Made by a program: the position numbers and the translations under genes
From: Pigmentiphaga sp. H8
GTDB taxonomy: Bacteria > Pseudomonadota > Gammaproteobacteria > Burkholderiales > Burkholderiaceae_B
Direction: 5' to 3'
Length of the DNA stretch: 64,000 nt
Assembly (NCBI RefSeq): GCF_003854895.1
Contig: NZ_CP033966.1
Span: 1,674,001 to 1,738,000, forward strand
Notes under the pieces: model-generated
What the model was told of the DNA's origin: nothing
The model's input: the letters and a program-made list of their open reading frames with translations, nothing else
Database searches by the model: none
Shown here: in pieces, positions 1 to 9,314 of the stretch
How the letters are laid out: each line of letters opens with the position of its first letter
Position numbering within the stretch: position 1 is the stretch's first letter

Positions 1-37
1 GCCCGAGGCAATGCCCAAGCGTTGAAAACCTTCGGGG

Positions 38-697
38 TCAGGCCGGCCGGTCCGGGCCCCGCAGCAGCACCAGCACCACGCCCGAACCGCCATCGTTGGC
101 CCGGGCCTCGACGAAGGCCAGCACTTCTTCCTTCTGCACCAGCCAGCGCCGCACCTTTTCCTTCAGGATGGGCGTGCGGTTCTTCGACCCCAGCCCCTTG
201 CCGTGGATGATGCGCACGCAGCGCATCTCCTGCTTCACGCAGGCGCGCAGGAATTCCCCCAGCGCCTCGCGAGCCTCGTCGACCCGGTGGCCGTGCAGGT
301 CGAGCTGGGCCTGCACCGTCCACTGGCCGCGCCGCAGCTTGCGCACGATGTCCTGTCCCAGGCCGGTGCGGCGGTAGGACAGCGTGTCGTCGGTATCGAT
401 CAGCCAGTCGGCGCCGTAGTCGTCGGAAATGGATTCCCGCAGCACCTCGGAGTCGTCTTCCCAGCGTTTGTAGGGAAGGGGGGCGGGCGCGACCGGCGAG
501 GGATCGACCCTGCCCGTGTCCTTCAGCGGCACCACCCCGCCCACCAGCGCCCGAAATTCGACCGCCGCCCGCCGGGCTTCCTCGGCCCTCTGCCGAGCTT
601 CCCGCTCAGCGGCCTCCGCCGCCAGCCGCCGCTCCTGCAATTCCCGCTGCAACGCCTTCAGACCTGAGAGGCCGCTACCGCTACTGGATTTGCCCAT
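38..697 (-). CDS. Smr-domain protein (putative endonuclease)
   Basis: A 219-residue protein with a C-terminal Smr domain. The signature LDLHG is at residues 132-136 and HGKG at 165-168, followed by a GGSG turn near 203. Residues 15-48 are very rich in Ala, Arg and Glu and probably form a coiled coil. The middle is a linker typical of proteobacterial SmrA/SmrB-like proteins. Smr domains are linked to nicking or RNA endonuclease activity, and E. coli SmrB cleaves mRNA at collided ribosomes. Which role applies here cannot be decided from sequence. It lies 124 bp downstream of trxB on the same strand and may be cotranscribed. The stop codon is 37 bases from the window edge. Confidence 0.9.
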   Translation of the reverse strand: MGKSSSGSGLSGLKALQRELQERRLAAEAAEREARQRAEEARRAAVEFRALVGGVVPLKDTGRVDPSPVAPAPLPYKRWEDDSEVLRESISDDYGADWLIDTDDTLSYRRTGLGQDIVRKLRRGQWTVQAQLDLHGHRVDEAREALGEFLRACVKQEMRCVRIIHGKGLGSKNRTPILKEKVRRWLVQKEEVLAFVEARANDGGSGVVLVLLRGPDRPA

Positions 698-821
698 TTC
701 AGCCCCCTTTTTACTGCCCCATCGTCCGCCAGCCGATGTTTACTCCAGGATGCCGCGGATCCGGCTCCGCCGGTCCGCTGGCATCGCCCCCTGGGGGGCG
801 CGCGTAAGCGCGTAGGGGGGG

Positions 822-1778
822 TTATACAGCTTCGCCATCCAGCCAGCGCTGGGCGTCCAGGGCCGCCATGCAGCCAGTGCCGGCGCTGGTGATGGCCTGG
901 CGGTACACGTGGTCCTGCACGTCGCCGGCGGCGAACACGCCGGGGACCGAGGTCATCGTGGCCAGCCCGTTCAGGCCGCTGCGGGTGATGATGTAGTCGT
1001 CCTTCATTTCCACCTGGCCCTTGAAGATGCCGGTGTTGGGCTGGTGGCCGATGGCGATGAACACGCCGGTGACGGCGATGTCCTCGGTCTGGCCGGTCTG
1101 GTTGTCGCGCAGGCGCGCCCCGGTCACGCCCGAATCGTCGCCCAGCACCTCCTGCAGCTCGTTGAAGAGCTTCAGGATCACGCGGCCTTCCTGGACCTTC
1201 TCGTTGAGCTTGTCGACCATGATGGGCTCGGCGCGGAACTTGTCGCGGCGGTGGATCAGGGTGACGGTGCGGCAGATGTTGGCCAGGTACAACGCCTCTT
1301 CCACGGCCGTGTTGCCGCCGCCGACCACGGCGACGTCCTGGTTCTTGTAGAAGAACCCGTCGCAGGTCGCGCAGCCCGAGACGCCGCGGCCCTTGTAGTT
1401 CTCTTCCGACGGCAGGCCCAGGTACTTGGCCGAGGCGCCGGTGGCGATGACCAGCGCGTCGCAGGTATAGGTGCCCGAGTCGCCCTCCAGCTTGAACGGC
1501 CGCTGGTCCAGGTGCGCGGTATGGATGTGGTCGAAGACGATGTCGGTGTTGAAGCGCTCGGCATGCTGCTGGAAGCGCTGCATCAGTTCCGGCCCCTGGA
1601 CGCCATTGACGTCGGCGGGCCAGTTGTCCACCTCGGTCGTCGTCATCAGCTGGCCACCCTGTTCGACACCGGTGATCAGCATGGGCGAGAGGTTGGCCCG
1701 GGCGGCGTAGACGGCGGCGGTATACCCGGCCGGCCCCGACCCGAGGACGAGGACTTTGGCGTGTTTGTCTTGGCTCAT
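822..1778 (-). CDS. trxB: Thioredoxin-disulfide reductase
   Basis: A 318-residue flavoprotein that reduces thioredoxin with NADPH in the cytoplasm. The FAD-binding GSGPAG motif is at residues 13-18, the redox-active CATC at 136-139, and a second GGGNTA nucleotide-binding motif follows. The C-terminus has the FAD-contacting GDVQD segment. Length is normal for bacterial low-molecular-weight TrxB. The chosen start is the Met just before the first beta strand. The reading frame stays open much further upstream, but that extension is antisense to ftsK and has no recognisable domain. The gene is divergent from ftsK across about 180 bp. Confidence 0.97.
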   Translation of the reverse strand: MSQDKHAKVLVLGSGPAGYTAAVYAARANLSPMLITGVEQGGQLMTTTEVDNWPADVNGVQGPELMQRFQQHAERFNTDIVFDHIHTAHLDQRPFKLEGDSGTYTCDALVIATGASAKYLGLPSEENYKGRGVSGCATCDGFFYKNQDVAVVGGGNTAVEEALYLANICRTVTLIHRRDKFRAEPIMVDKLNEKVQEGRVILKLFNELQEVLGDDSGVTGARLRDNQTGQTEDIAVTGVFIAIGHQPNTGIFKGQVEMKDDYIITRSGLNGLATMTSVPGVFAAGDVQDHVYRQAITSAGTGCMAALDAQRWLDGEAV

Positions 1779-1926
1779 GATCTCAACAATTTCCTGGCGC
1801 CGAGCGCCCGATTTGCAACCGTCATCATAGGTGATCCCGCCCCGGCGCGTTTTCAACCCCGGAGCCTGCCGGGGGCGGGGCGAACGGAATTGTATATTTC
1901 TATGGCTGCGATAGCGCCCGGGGAGC

Positions 1927-1952
1927 TTGACCGGGCGCCTGCCACTTATAAT
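1927..1952 (+). promoter_or_regulatory. Candidate sigma-70-like promoter of ftsK
   Basis: A perfect TATAAT lies at 1947-1952, with TTGACC at 1927-1932. The spacer is only 14 bases, shorter than the usual 16-18. A start site 6-7 bases after the -10 box would fall on or next to the A of the ftsK ATG at 1959, which would make the message leaderless. This is motif matching only. Confidence 0.35.
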
Positions 1953-1958
1953 CAGCCC

Positions 1959-4301
1959 ATGGCACGTACCGCTACCGCGGGGAATACCCGCAATTCGCAG
2001 AACACCGGCAATTCGACCGGTGCCTTGCCCGGCCGCCTGTCCCGCCTGTTCCGCGAGGCGCGCTGGATCCTGTTCGCCGCCCTGGCGGTCTATCTGACCC
2101 TGGTGCTGGCTACCTACAACTCGGGCGATCCGGGGTGGTCGCACGCCGTGCAGATCGACCATGTCCACAACAGCGGGGGCCGTTTCGGCGCCTGGCTGGC
2201 GGATCTCATCCTGTTCCTGATCGGCGCCTCGGCCTGGTGGTTCGTCGTGCTGTTGTTGCAGCGAGTCTACGCCAGCTACCTGCGCCTGGCCCACCAGTTC
2301 CTGCGCGGCGGCTCCGAATCCGACGTGCCCCAGCGGGTGCGCTGGGAGCAGGGCCTGGGATTTTGCGCCCTGATGACCGGCTCGGTCGGGCTCGAGGCGC
2401 TGCGCCTGCGGTCCTTCGGCGAATCCTTGCCGCACGGCAGCGGCGGCATGATAGGCGAGAGCATCGCCAAGTACGCCTCGTCCTCGTTCGGCTATACCGG
2501 CGCGACCCTGCTGCTGCTGGTCCTGTTCGCCATCGGCGCCAGCCTGTTCTTCGGCTTCTCGTGGCTGGTGGTGGCCGAGAAGATCGGCTCCTGGCTGGAG
2601 CTGGGGCTGCGCGGCGTCAGGAACTCCTGGCAGGCCCGCGAAGACCGCAAGGTGGGAGAGGTGGCCGTGCAGGCCCGCGCCGAGGTCGTGGTCGCCAAGC
2701 AGGAAAAACTGGTCCACGAGCAGCCGGTGCGCATCGAGCCGGCGGTTACCGTGGTACCCAAGTCCGAGCGCGTCGAGAAGGAAAAGCAGCAGGCTCTGTT
2801 CGCCGAGATCACCGACAGCCAGTTGCCGCCGCTCAGCCTGCTCGATCCGCCGCCGCCGGCCCAGGAAACCGTTTCCACCGAGACCCTGGAGTTCACCTCG
2901 CGCCTGATCGAGAAGAAGCTGGCCGACTTCGGCGTCCAGGTCTCCGTCGTTACCGCGCAGGCCGGCCCGGTCATCACCCGCTACGAGATCGAGCCGGCGG
3001 TGGGCGTCAAGGGCAGCCAGATCGTCAACCTGGCCAAGGACCTGGCGCGGGCGCTGAGCCTGGTCAGCATCCGGGTGGTCGAGACCATCCCCGGCAAGAA
3101 CCTGATGGGCCTGGAACTGCCCAACCTGCGGCGCCAGACCGTCAAGCTGTCCGAGATCCTGGGCTCGCAAACCTACCACGGCAGCTCGTCGGTGCTGACC
3201 ATGGCGCTGGGCAAGGACATCGCCGGCAAGCCGGTGGTGGCCGACCTGGCCAAGATGCCCCACCTGCTGGTGGCCGGCACGACCGGTTCGGGCAAGTCGG
3301 TGGGGATCAACGCCATGATCCTGTCGCTGCTGTACAAGGCCGACCCCAGCCAGGTGCGCCTGATCCTGATCGATCCGAAGATGCTCGAAATGAGCGTCTA
3401 CGAAGGCATCCCGCACCTCCTGGCGCCGGTCGTGACCGACATGCGCCAGGCCGCCAACGCGCTGAACTGGTGCGTGGCCGAGATGGACAAGCGCTACCGG
3501 CTGATGAGCAAGATGGGCGTGCGCAACCTGGCCGGCTACAACACCAAGATCCACGACGCCATCAAGCGCGAGGAGCCCATCCCCAATCCGTTCTCGCTCA
3601 CGCCCGATTCGCCCGAGCCGCTCCAGCCGCTGCCCATGGTGGTGGTGGTGATCGACGAGCTGGCCGACCTGATGATGGTGGTGGGCAAGAAGATCGAGGA
3701 ACTGATCGCCCGCCTGGCGCAGAAGGCCCGCGCCGCCGGCATCCACCTGATCCTGGCCACCCAGCGGCCCAGCGTGGACGTGATCACCGGCCTGATCAAG
3801 GCCAACATTCCGACCCGGATCTCGTTCCAGGTCTCGTCCAAGATCGATTCGCGCACCATCCTCGACCAGATGGGCGCCGAGGCGCTGCTGGGCCAGGGCG
3901 ACATGCTGTACATGCCGCCGGGCTCGGGCCTGCCCACCCGCGTCCATGGCGCGTTCGTGACCGACGACGAAGTGCACCGGGTGGTCGAGCAGTTGAAGTC
4001 GCAGGGCGAGCCCAACTACGAGGAAAGCATCCTGGAAGGCTCCATCGAGGGCGAGACCGGCGATGGCCTGGGCAGCGTGACCGGCATGGGCGACGCGGAA
4101 TCCGACCCCATGTACGACCAGGCGGTGGAAGTGGTGCTCAAGCACCGCCGCGCCTCGATATCGCTGGTGCAGCGCCACCTGCGCATCGGTTACAACCGTG
4201 CCGCCCGCTTACTCGAACAGATGGAGCGTTCGGGTATGGTTTCCGCCATGCAGTCCAACGGCAACCGGGAAATCCTCGCCCCCGCCAGCCAGGACGAATG
4301 A
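1959..4301 (+). CDS. ftsK: DNA translocase FtsK
   Basis: A 780-residue septal DNA pump that moves chromosome termini at division and activates XerCD at dif. The N-terminal quarter contains about four membrane segments (first at roughly residues 25-45, others to about residue 205). A short linker follows, then the alpha/beta motor. Walker A GTTGSGKS is at residues 440-447 and the Walker B segment VVVIDELAD follows. The C-terminal gamma winged helix spans roughly residues 705-770. The linker is short, as in the compact FtsK/SpoIIIE form. ATG 1959 has no Shine-Dalgarno sequence, and an in-frame ATG at 1902 is an alternative. The lolA gene follows after 35 bp. Confidence 0.95.
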   Translation: MARTATAGNTRNSQNTGNSTGALPGRLSRLFREARWILFAALAVYLTLVLATYNSGDPGWSHAVQIDHVHNSGGRFGAWLADLILFLIGASAWWFVVLLLQRVYASYLRLAHQFLRGGSESDVPQRVRWEQGLGFCALMTGSVGLEALRLRSFGESLPHGSGGMIGESIAKYASSSFGYTGATLLLLVLFAIGASLFFGFSWLVVAEKIGSWLELGLRGVRNSWQAREDRKVGEVAVQARAEVVVAKQEKLVHEQPVRIEPAVTVVPKSERVEKEKQQALFAEITDSQLPPLSLLDPPPPAQETVSTETLEFTSRLIEKKLADFGVQVSVVTAQAGPVITRYEIEPAVGVKGSQIVNLAKDLARALSLVSIRVVETIPGKNLMGLELPNLRRQTVKLSEILGSQTYHGSSSVLTMALGKDIAGKPVVADLAKMPHLLVAGTTGSGKSVGINAMILSLLYKADPSQVRLILIDPKMLEMSVYEGIPHLLAPVVTDMRQAANALNWCVAEMDKRYRLMSKMGVRNLAGYNTKIHDAIKREEPIPNPFSLTPDSPEPLQPLPMVVVVIDELADLMMVVGKKIEELIARLAQKARAAGIHLILATQRPSVDVITGLIKANIPTRISFQVSSKIDSRTILDQMGAEALLGQGDMLYMPPGSGLPTRVHGAFVTDDEVHRVVEQLKSQGEPNYEESILEGSIEGETGDGLGSVTGMGDAESDPMYDQAVEVVLKHRRASISLVQRHLRIGYNRAARLLEQMERSGMVSAMQSNGNREILAPASQDE

Positions 4302-4336
4302 CCGGTCCTGCCGCGCTGCGCTACGGAGAGTCCCCT

Positions 4337-5014
4337 ATGACGTTTGTTTCCAAGACCACCGCCTTCCTGGCCCGCGCCGCTGCCGGCGCCGGCCTGGCCG
4401 CGGCCCTGGCCCTGCCGGGCGCCGCGCTGGCGGGCGCCATCGACCAGTTGCATGCCTTCGCAAGCAAGACCCAGTCCGCGCGCGGCAGCTTCTCGCAGGT
4501 CACGCGCGGATCCTCGGGGCAGGCGGCGCCGGCGCAGTCCGGCAGCTTCTCGTTCCAGCGCCCCGGGCGCTTCCGCTGGGAAGTGGCCAAGCCGTACGAA
4601 CAACTGATTGTCTCGGATGGCAAGCAGTTGTTTCAGTACGACCCCGACCTGAGCCAGGTCACCGTTCGCGACGTGGGCCAGGCCATCGGTTCCTCGCCGG
4701 CGCAGATCCTGTTCGGATCGGGCTCGCTGGAGCAATCCTTCAACGTGGCCGAGCAGCCCGAGCGCGACGGCCTGCAGTGGCTGCGCGCCACGCCCAAGAC
4801 CCCGGACGCGGGCTTCTCGCGCGTGGACATCGCCTTCAAGGACGGCCTGCCGGCCCGCCTGGAGCTGCTGGACGCCTTCGGCCAGACCACCGCCATCACC
4901 TTCAGCGGCATCGCCCGCAATCCGCAACTGCCGCAGGACAGCTTCCACTTCACGGCGCCCGCCGGCGTGGACGTGGTGCGCATGGGCGGACAGGCGCCTG
5001 CCGGCGGCCGCTGA
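4337..5014 (+). CDS. lolA: Outer-membrane lipoprotein carrier protein LolA
   Basis: A 225-residue periplasmic chaperone that shuttles lipoproteins from LolCDE to the outer membrane. An N-terminal signal peptide of about 32 residues ends in an ALAGA-type cleavage region. The mature part has the LolA pattern: RGSFSQ near residue 50, the phenylalanine- and arginine-rich F-x-RPGRFRW strand, and LIVSDGKQ. GAGAG lies about 8 bases upstream of the ATG. The order ftsK-lolA-rarA-serS is common in beta-proteobacteria. A small GC hairpin (5000-5019) followed by seven T residues overlaps the stop codon and could weakly terminate transcription before rarA. Confidence 0.95.
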   Translation: MTFVSKTTAFLARAAAGAGLAAALALPGAALAGAIDQLHAFASKTQSARGSFSQVTRGSSGQAAPAQSGSFSFQRPGRFRWEVAKPYEQLIVSDGKQLFQYDPDLSQVTVRDVGQAIGSSPAQILFGSGSLEQSFNVAEQPERDGLQWLRATPKTPDAGFSRVDIAFKDGLPARLELLDAFGQTTAITFSGIARNPQLPQDSFHFTAPAGVDVVRMGGQAPAGGR

Positions 5015-5032
5015 CCGGCGTTTTTTTCATCC

Positions 5033-6358
5033 ATGTCCGACCTGTTCCCCGACGATACGCCCCCGGCCGCCAAGGTGCCCGACGCCGCCGCGCCGCTGGC
5101 CGAGCGGCTGCGGCCGCGCACGCTGGACGAGGTGGTCGGGCAGAGCCATCTGTTGGGACCGGGCAAGCCGCTGCGCGTGGCCTTCCAGTCGGGGCGGCCG
5201 CATTCGATGATCTTCTGGGGGCCGCCGGGCGTGGGCAAGACCACGCTGGCGCGGCTCATGGCCAACTCCTTCGATGCCCAGTTCATCGCGATGTCGGCCG
5301 TGCTGGGCGGGGTCAAGGACATCCGCGACGCGGTGGTCGCCGCCCAGGCCGCGCAGTTGAAGGGGCGCCGCACCATTCTTTTCGTCGATGAAGTGCACCG
5401 CTTCAACAAGGCCCAGCAGGACGCCTTCCTGCCCTATGTGGAAAGCGGCCTGTTCACCTTCATTGGCGCCACCACCGAGAACCCGTCCTTCGAGGTGAAC
5501 TCCGCCCTGTTGTCGCGGGCGCGGGTCTACGTGCTGCAATCGCTCACCGCCGATGAATTGCGGCTGCTGATCGCCAAGGCCATCGCCATGCTGGGCGACA
5601 TCGAGTTCGACGAAGCCTCGCAGGCGCAACTGGCGGCCTGGGCCGACGGTGATGCCCGCCGGGTCATCAACGCGGTCGAGGTGGTGGCCGATTCGGCGCG
5701 CGGGGCAGGGCGCACGCAGGTCGACGCCGAATGGCTGGAGACCGCGCTGTCGCAGAACCTGCGCCGCTTCGACAAGGGCGGCGACGCCTTCTACGACCAG
5801 ATCAGCGCCCTGCACAAGGCCGTGCGCGGCTCGGATCCGGATGGGTCGCTGTACTGGTTCTGCCGCATGCTGGACGGCGGCGCGGACCCGCGCTATCTCT
5901 CGCGCCGGCTGATCCGCATGGCGGTCGAGGACATCGGCCTGGCCGATCCGCGCGCGCTGGACATCGCCACGGCGGGGGCGGACGTATACGAGCGCCTGGG
6001 GTCGCCCGAGGGCGAGCTGGCGCTGGCGCAGGCGGTGGTCTACCTGGCCTGCGCCGCCAAGTCCAACGCCGTCTACAACGCCTACAACATGGCCCGGCGC
6101 TTCGCCGCCGACAACGGCAGCGCGCCCGTGCCCATGCACCTGCGCAACGCACCCACCAAGCTGCTCAAGCAATTGGGGCACGGCAAGCAGTATCGCTACG
6201 CGCACGACGAACCGCATGCCTATGCGGCCGGCGTCGATTACTTTCCGGACGGCGTGCGCGCGAAGTTCTACCAGCCCACCGACCGGGGGTTGGAAGCCAA
6301 GATCGGCCAGAAGCTCGCCTTCCTGCGCGAGTTGGACAAGGACGCGAAGAAGGGCTAG
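5033..6358 (+). CDS. rarA: Replication-associated recombination protein A (RarA/MgsA)
   Basis: A 441-residue AAA+ ATPase related to the clamp-loader and Werner-interacting (WRNIP1) family, acting at stalled replication forks. Walker A GPPGVGKT is at residues 63-70 and Walker B ILFVDEVHRF near 115-124. A sensor segment GATTENPSF follows, and the C-terminal tetramerisation domain carries the family motif ARRFAADNGS. The length is typical. The gene starts 18 bp after lolA. Its stop overlaps by four bases the end of the convergent AraC-family gene. Confidence 0.95.
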   Translation: MSDLFPDDTPPAAKVPDAAAPLAERLRPRTLDEVVGQSHLLGPGKPLRVAFQSGRPHSMIFWGPPGVGKTTLARLMANSFDAQFIAMSAVLGGVKDIRDAVVAAQAAQLKGRRTILFVDEVHRFNKAQQDAFLPYVESGLFTFIGATTENPSFEVNSALLSRARVYVLQSLTADELRLLIAKAIAMLGDIEFDEASQAQLAAWADGDARRVINAVEVVADSARGAGRTQVDAEWLETALSQNLRRFDKGGDAFYDQISALHKAVRGSDPDGSLYWFCRMLDGGADPRYLSRRLIRMAVEDIGLADPRALDIATAGADVYERLGSPEGELALAQAVVYLACAAKSNAVYNAYNMARRFAADNGSAPVPMHLRNAPTKLLKQLGHGKQYRYAHDEPHAYAAGVDYFPDGVRAKFYQPTDRGLEAKIGQKLAFLRELDKDAKKG

Positions 6359-7194
6359 GCTGCCGCCCCGCAGGCGAAATGCGGCCGTAGCGACGGCGGC
6401 ATGCCCCGCACCCGGCGCCGGTACTCCGACGGTGTCCAGCCCGTGTTGCTTTTCATGAAGCGCGTGAAGTGGGGCGGGGCGCTGAAGCCCAGATCGTAGG
6501 TGATCTCGAAGATGCTTTTCGCTTCGCCGGCCAGCAGCGCGAAGGCGGCGTCCAGGCGCCGCATGTTGTAGTAGGCGCGGGGCGTCATCCGCGTCGCGCG
6601 CCGGAACAGGGTGTAGAAGTAGCGCTCGGACACGCCATAGGTGTCCGCGCCGCGCCGGAACGCGGCGAAGTCCTCCAGGTCGCGCAACTGGCCGGCTCGG
6701 GCGTCGCGGCCCACGCGTTCTTCCAGGCTGTCGGCCTGGAATGCCACGTTGCGGGAGGCGTCGCGCGTCCGTTTCTCCAGCGAACGGACCACGGCCGCCT
6801 GGTACAGCGTCCGGACGCCCTGCGACACCGTTCGTGGGTCGGGGCCGGCGCGGAACAGTTCCGCCACCAGTTGCATGGCGTCGGTGCGCAGCGGACCGGG
6901 CAAGGTGATCATGTCGACCGGATCGTCGTCCCCGGCATGGCCGACGGGCCCGGCGCTGTCGTTCAACAGCGGCGAGGCCTTGATCAGGATGGATCCGACC
7001 TGTCCCGGATGCCGCGCGCGTCCCGGCGCGGGCGGGATGGCATAGGTCTGCCGGGGATGGATGACCAGCGCGCGGAACTGGTCCAGGCGGTGCAAGCCGC
7101 CGTTCAGGCGGACCGGCAGCGGTTCCTGGTGCATGTTCACCAGCACCTGCACGCAGTCGCGGGCGTGGTCCGCCAGCTCGACGCCCGACGCCAT
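6355..7194 (-). CDS. AraC-family transcriptional regulator
   Basis: About 279 residues from the ATG at 7194. The last 100 residues hold the double helix-turn-helix of AraC regulators: YGVSERYFYTLFRRATRMTP, then a second helix with the DLGFSAPPHFTRFMKSNTG signature. The N-terminal half looks like a ligand-binding domain but has no clear family match. The start is uncertain. The frame is open further upstream into the Bug gene, no Shine-Dalgarno sequence is visible before 7194, and a TTG near 7266 is another candidate. Its position just downstream of a Bug gene on the same strand suggests that it may control that gene. Confidence 0.85.
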   Translation of the reverse strand: MASGVELADHARDCVQVLVNMHQEPLPVRLNGGLHRLDQFRALVIHPRQTYAIPPAPGRARHPGQVGSILIKASPLLNDSAGPVGHAGDDDPVDMITLPGPLRTDAMQLVAELFRAGPDPRTVSQGVRTLYQAAVVRSLEKRTRDASRNVAFQADSLEERVGRDARAGQLRDLEDFAAFRRGADTYGVSERYFYTLFRRATRMTPRAYYNMRRLDAAFALLAGEAKSIFEITYDLGFSAPPHFTRFMKSNTGWTPSEYRRRVRGMPPSLRPHFACGAAA

Positions 7195-7252
7195 GACCGA
7201 GACCCGGCCGTAGTCCCCGCCGCAATAGCAAAGGTGGGGCGAATCGTGGGCG

Positions 7253-8239
7253 TCAGTTGGGATCGACAATATTCTTCTCCTTCGCCACCTTCGACCAAAG
7301 CGTCTTCTCTGTCTGCACGACCTGTTCGAGGCTGGCCCGCCGCGTGTCCGGGACCTCGGCGCCCCACGAGGCGACGAGCTTGCGCACGTCGTCGTTGCCC
7401 GCGGCGGCGGTGATCTGCGAGGACAGCGCATCCAGTATATCGGCGGGCAGGCCGGCCGGACCGAACAGTGCGATCCAGGACGAGATGGCGGGCACGCCGC
7501 GCAGCTTCTTCTCGGTCAGCGTCGGTACCGCGGGCAGCTCCGGGCTGCGCGCCGCGGTGCTGACCGCCAGCGCGTCCAGCTTGCCGATCTTGATCTGCGG
7601 CAGCGCCGTCACCAGCGAGATGATGGCGATGTCCACGTCGCCCGCCAGCAGGGCCTGCAACTGGCGCGCGCCCGAGGCGTAGGGAATGTGGACCATGTCG
7701 ATGCCGGCCGAGGTCTTGATCATCTCGCCCAGGAAATGCATGCCCGAGCCCACGCCGGGCGACGCATAGTTGAGCTTCTTCCGGCTGTTGCGGGCGCCTT
7801 CCAGGAACTTGTCGAAATCGGCGTAGGCGCCCGCGCGTGCGACGATGACGTACGGCGTGGCGACCAGTTGCGCGATGGGCTGCAGGTCGGCCCCCGGATC
7901 GACGTTGCCCGGGCGCAGCGCCCACGAGGTCGTGACCGAGGTGCCCGTGGCCAGCAGCGTGTAGCCGTCACGGGCGGCGTTCTTCACGTGCCGGGCCGCC
8001 ACTTCGCCGCCCGCGCCCTGCTGGATCTCGACCACGACGGGCTGCTTCAGGCGTTCCGACAGTTCCTTGGCGAACAGGCGCGTGGAGTTGGCGGGGAAGC
8101 CGTCGCTCCAGGCCATCACCACCTTGATGGGGCGGTTGGGATAGGGCTGGGCGGCGGCCGGCTGGGGCAGCCATAGCGCAAGCAGGGCGGCGGCCACCCA
8201 GGCGTGGGGGCGGGTCGGGAGAAGGCGGAGCGGCACCAC
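7253..8239 (-). CDS. Bug-family periplasmic substrate-binding protein
   Basis: A 328-residue exported solute receptor of the tripartite tricarboxylate (Bug/TctC) family. The signal peptide runs to about residue 31 (PAAAQPYPNRP). The mature protein has the family pattern: RPIKVVM strand, GAGGEVAAR in place of the usual GAGG, DGYTLL, a YASPG loop, HIPY and the C-terminal PAGLP. It starts with GTG at 8239; GGAG lies about 11 bases upstream. The binding loop reads AWSDGFPAN rather than the usual PFPAGGxxD, so the ligand may differ from a simple carboxylate. No TctA or TctB permease is near. An AraC regulator follows downstream. Confidence 0.9.
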   Translation of the reverse strand: MVPLRLLPTRPHAWVAAALLALWLPQPAAAQPYPNRPIKVVMAWSDGFPANSTRLFAKELSERLKQPVVVEIQQGAGGEVAARHVKNAARDGYTLLATGTSVTTSWALRPGNVDPGADLQPIAQLVATPYVIVARAGAYADFDKFLEGARNSRKKLNYASPGVGSGMHFLGEMIKTSAGIDMVHIPYASGARQLQALLAGDVDIAIISLVTALPQIKIGKLDALAVSTAARSPELPAVPTLTEKKLRGVPAISSWIALFGPAGLPADILDALSSQITAAAGNDDVRKLVASWGAEVPDTRRASLEQVVQTEKTLWSKVAKEKNIVDPN

Positions 8240-8438
8240 TTGTCGTTGTCTCCTGGCGGTTGTTCGATGGGGGCCGTATGGGGCGGTTTCATTCTAGGAG
8301 CGGCCGCCGCGGCGGGCTTACCCTGGACTGAACAGGTGGGCAGCATTTACCCCCATTCGCGTCCGGCCCCGCTGTTCAGCGGGCGGTAACGCCCCGGGCC
8401 GGGCGCTCGCCAACAATGCTCGGGCCGTTTCCAACAAC

Positions 8439-9314
8439 ATGCCAATGACTTTTCCAACTATGGATATGACTCACGTATCGGTTCGCGGCGGACACGTCCT
8501 CGAGCCGGCCTTCGTGCAGGCCGAGGATCTGCTGGCCTGCCCGAACGACGACAGGCTGTTCGTCGATGTCCGCCTGGGCGACCCGGACATCGAATACCGC
8601 GCGTACCGCGATGGCCACATCTTCGGCGCCGTCCATGGCCAGATCCGCGATGCATTCGCGGCGGAACCCACCCCGGCGAGCGGCAACCTGCCGCTGCCCG
8701 GCCTTGGGCAACTGGCCGACACCCTGCGGAACTGGGGCGTGGGCCGAGACACCGAGATCGTCGTCTACGGCCCCACCCCGGCGCTGGCCGCCCGCGGCTG
8801 GTGGGTGTTGCGCTGGGCCGGACTCGCCAAGGTGTTCCTGCTCGATGGCGGACTGAAGGCCTGGATCGCCGCCGGCGGCGCGCTGGCGCGCGGCGACGAA
8901 CCCCATCGGCGCCGGTTGCCCGAAGTCCTGGCCCTGGCCGGAGGAGATCTGCCGCAGATCGAGGTGGACGAGGTCGAGCAACTGCCGGACGGCGCCGTGC
9001 TGGTCGATGCGCGGGACGAGGCGTCTTACCTGGCCGGGCATATTCCCGGCGCCCGGCATCTGGCCGCCTCCGAGTTCTGGACCCCATCGGGCCGGCTGCG
9101 GCCCGCCAGCGAACGGGCCCGCCTGCTGGCGCAGGCCGGCCTCGAGCCCGACGGCGAGGCCGTGGTGTACTGCGGCGGCGGCGTCCTGTCCGCCCTGGTC
9201 GCGATGATCATGGCCGAAGCCGGTATCCGGCCCCGGCTGTACGTCGGATCGTGGTCCGAATGGAACAAGGACCCGGAACGCATGCGCCGCAGCGCGGTGG
9301 GAGAACAAGCATGA
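8439..9314 (+). CDS. Sulfurtransferase with two rhodanese domains
   Basis: A 291-residue protein with tandem rhodanese domains, like thiosulfate and 3-mercaptopyruvate sulfurtransferases. The first domain (about residues 20-150) is inactive-like. The second contains the boundary motif DARDEASYLAGHIPGA and an active-site loop VYCGGGV, whose Cys would carry the persulfide. The loop differs from both CRKGVT (rhodanese) and CGSGVT (mercaptopyruvate type), so the donor is unclear. Several in-frame ATGs lie between 8439 and 8466 with no strong Shine-Dalgarno sequence, so the exact start is unsure. It overlaps the next gene by ATGA, which suggests translational coupling. Confidence 0.88.
   Translation: MPMTFPTMDMTHVSVRGGHVLEPAFVQAEDLLACPNDDRLFVDVRLGDPDIEYRAYRDGHIFGAVHGQIRDAFAAEPTPASGNLPLPGLGQLADTLRNWGVGRDTEIVVYGPTPALAARGWWVLRWAGLAKVFLLDGGLKAWIAAGGALARGDEPHRRRLPEVLALAGGDLPQIEVDEVEQLPDGAVLVDARDEASYLAGHIPGARHLAASEFWTPSGRLRPASERARLLAQAGLEPDGEAVVYCGGGVLSALVAMIMAEAGIRPRLYVGSWSEWNKDPERMRRSAVGEQA

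Noticed and set aside
909..1958. Open frame upstream of and in frame with ftsK, opposite trxB
   Set aside because: It has no domain and repetitive shadow composition. The FtsK pattern begins at about 1959, or at most 1902.
1779..4178. Long minus-strand open frame running from trxB back across ftsK
   Set aside because: It is antisense to ftsK, of low-complexity His/Gln/Gly-rich composition typical of GC-rich shadow frames. The real trxB start is at 1778.
5027..7231. Minus-strand frame of about 730 codons across rarA
   Set aside because: It mirrors rarA codons; rarA on the plus strand has every AAA+ motif. No domain is seen on the minus strand.
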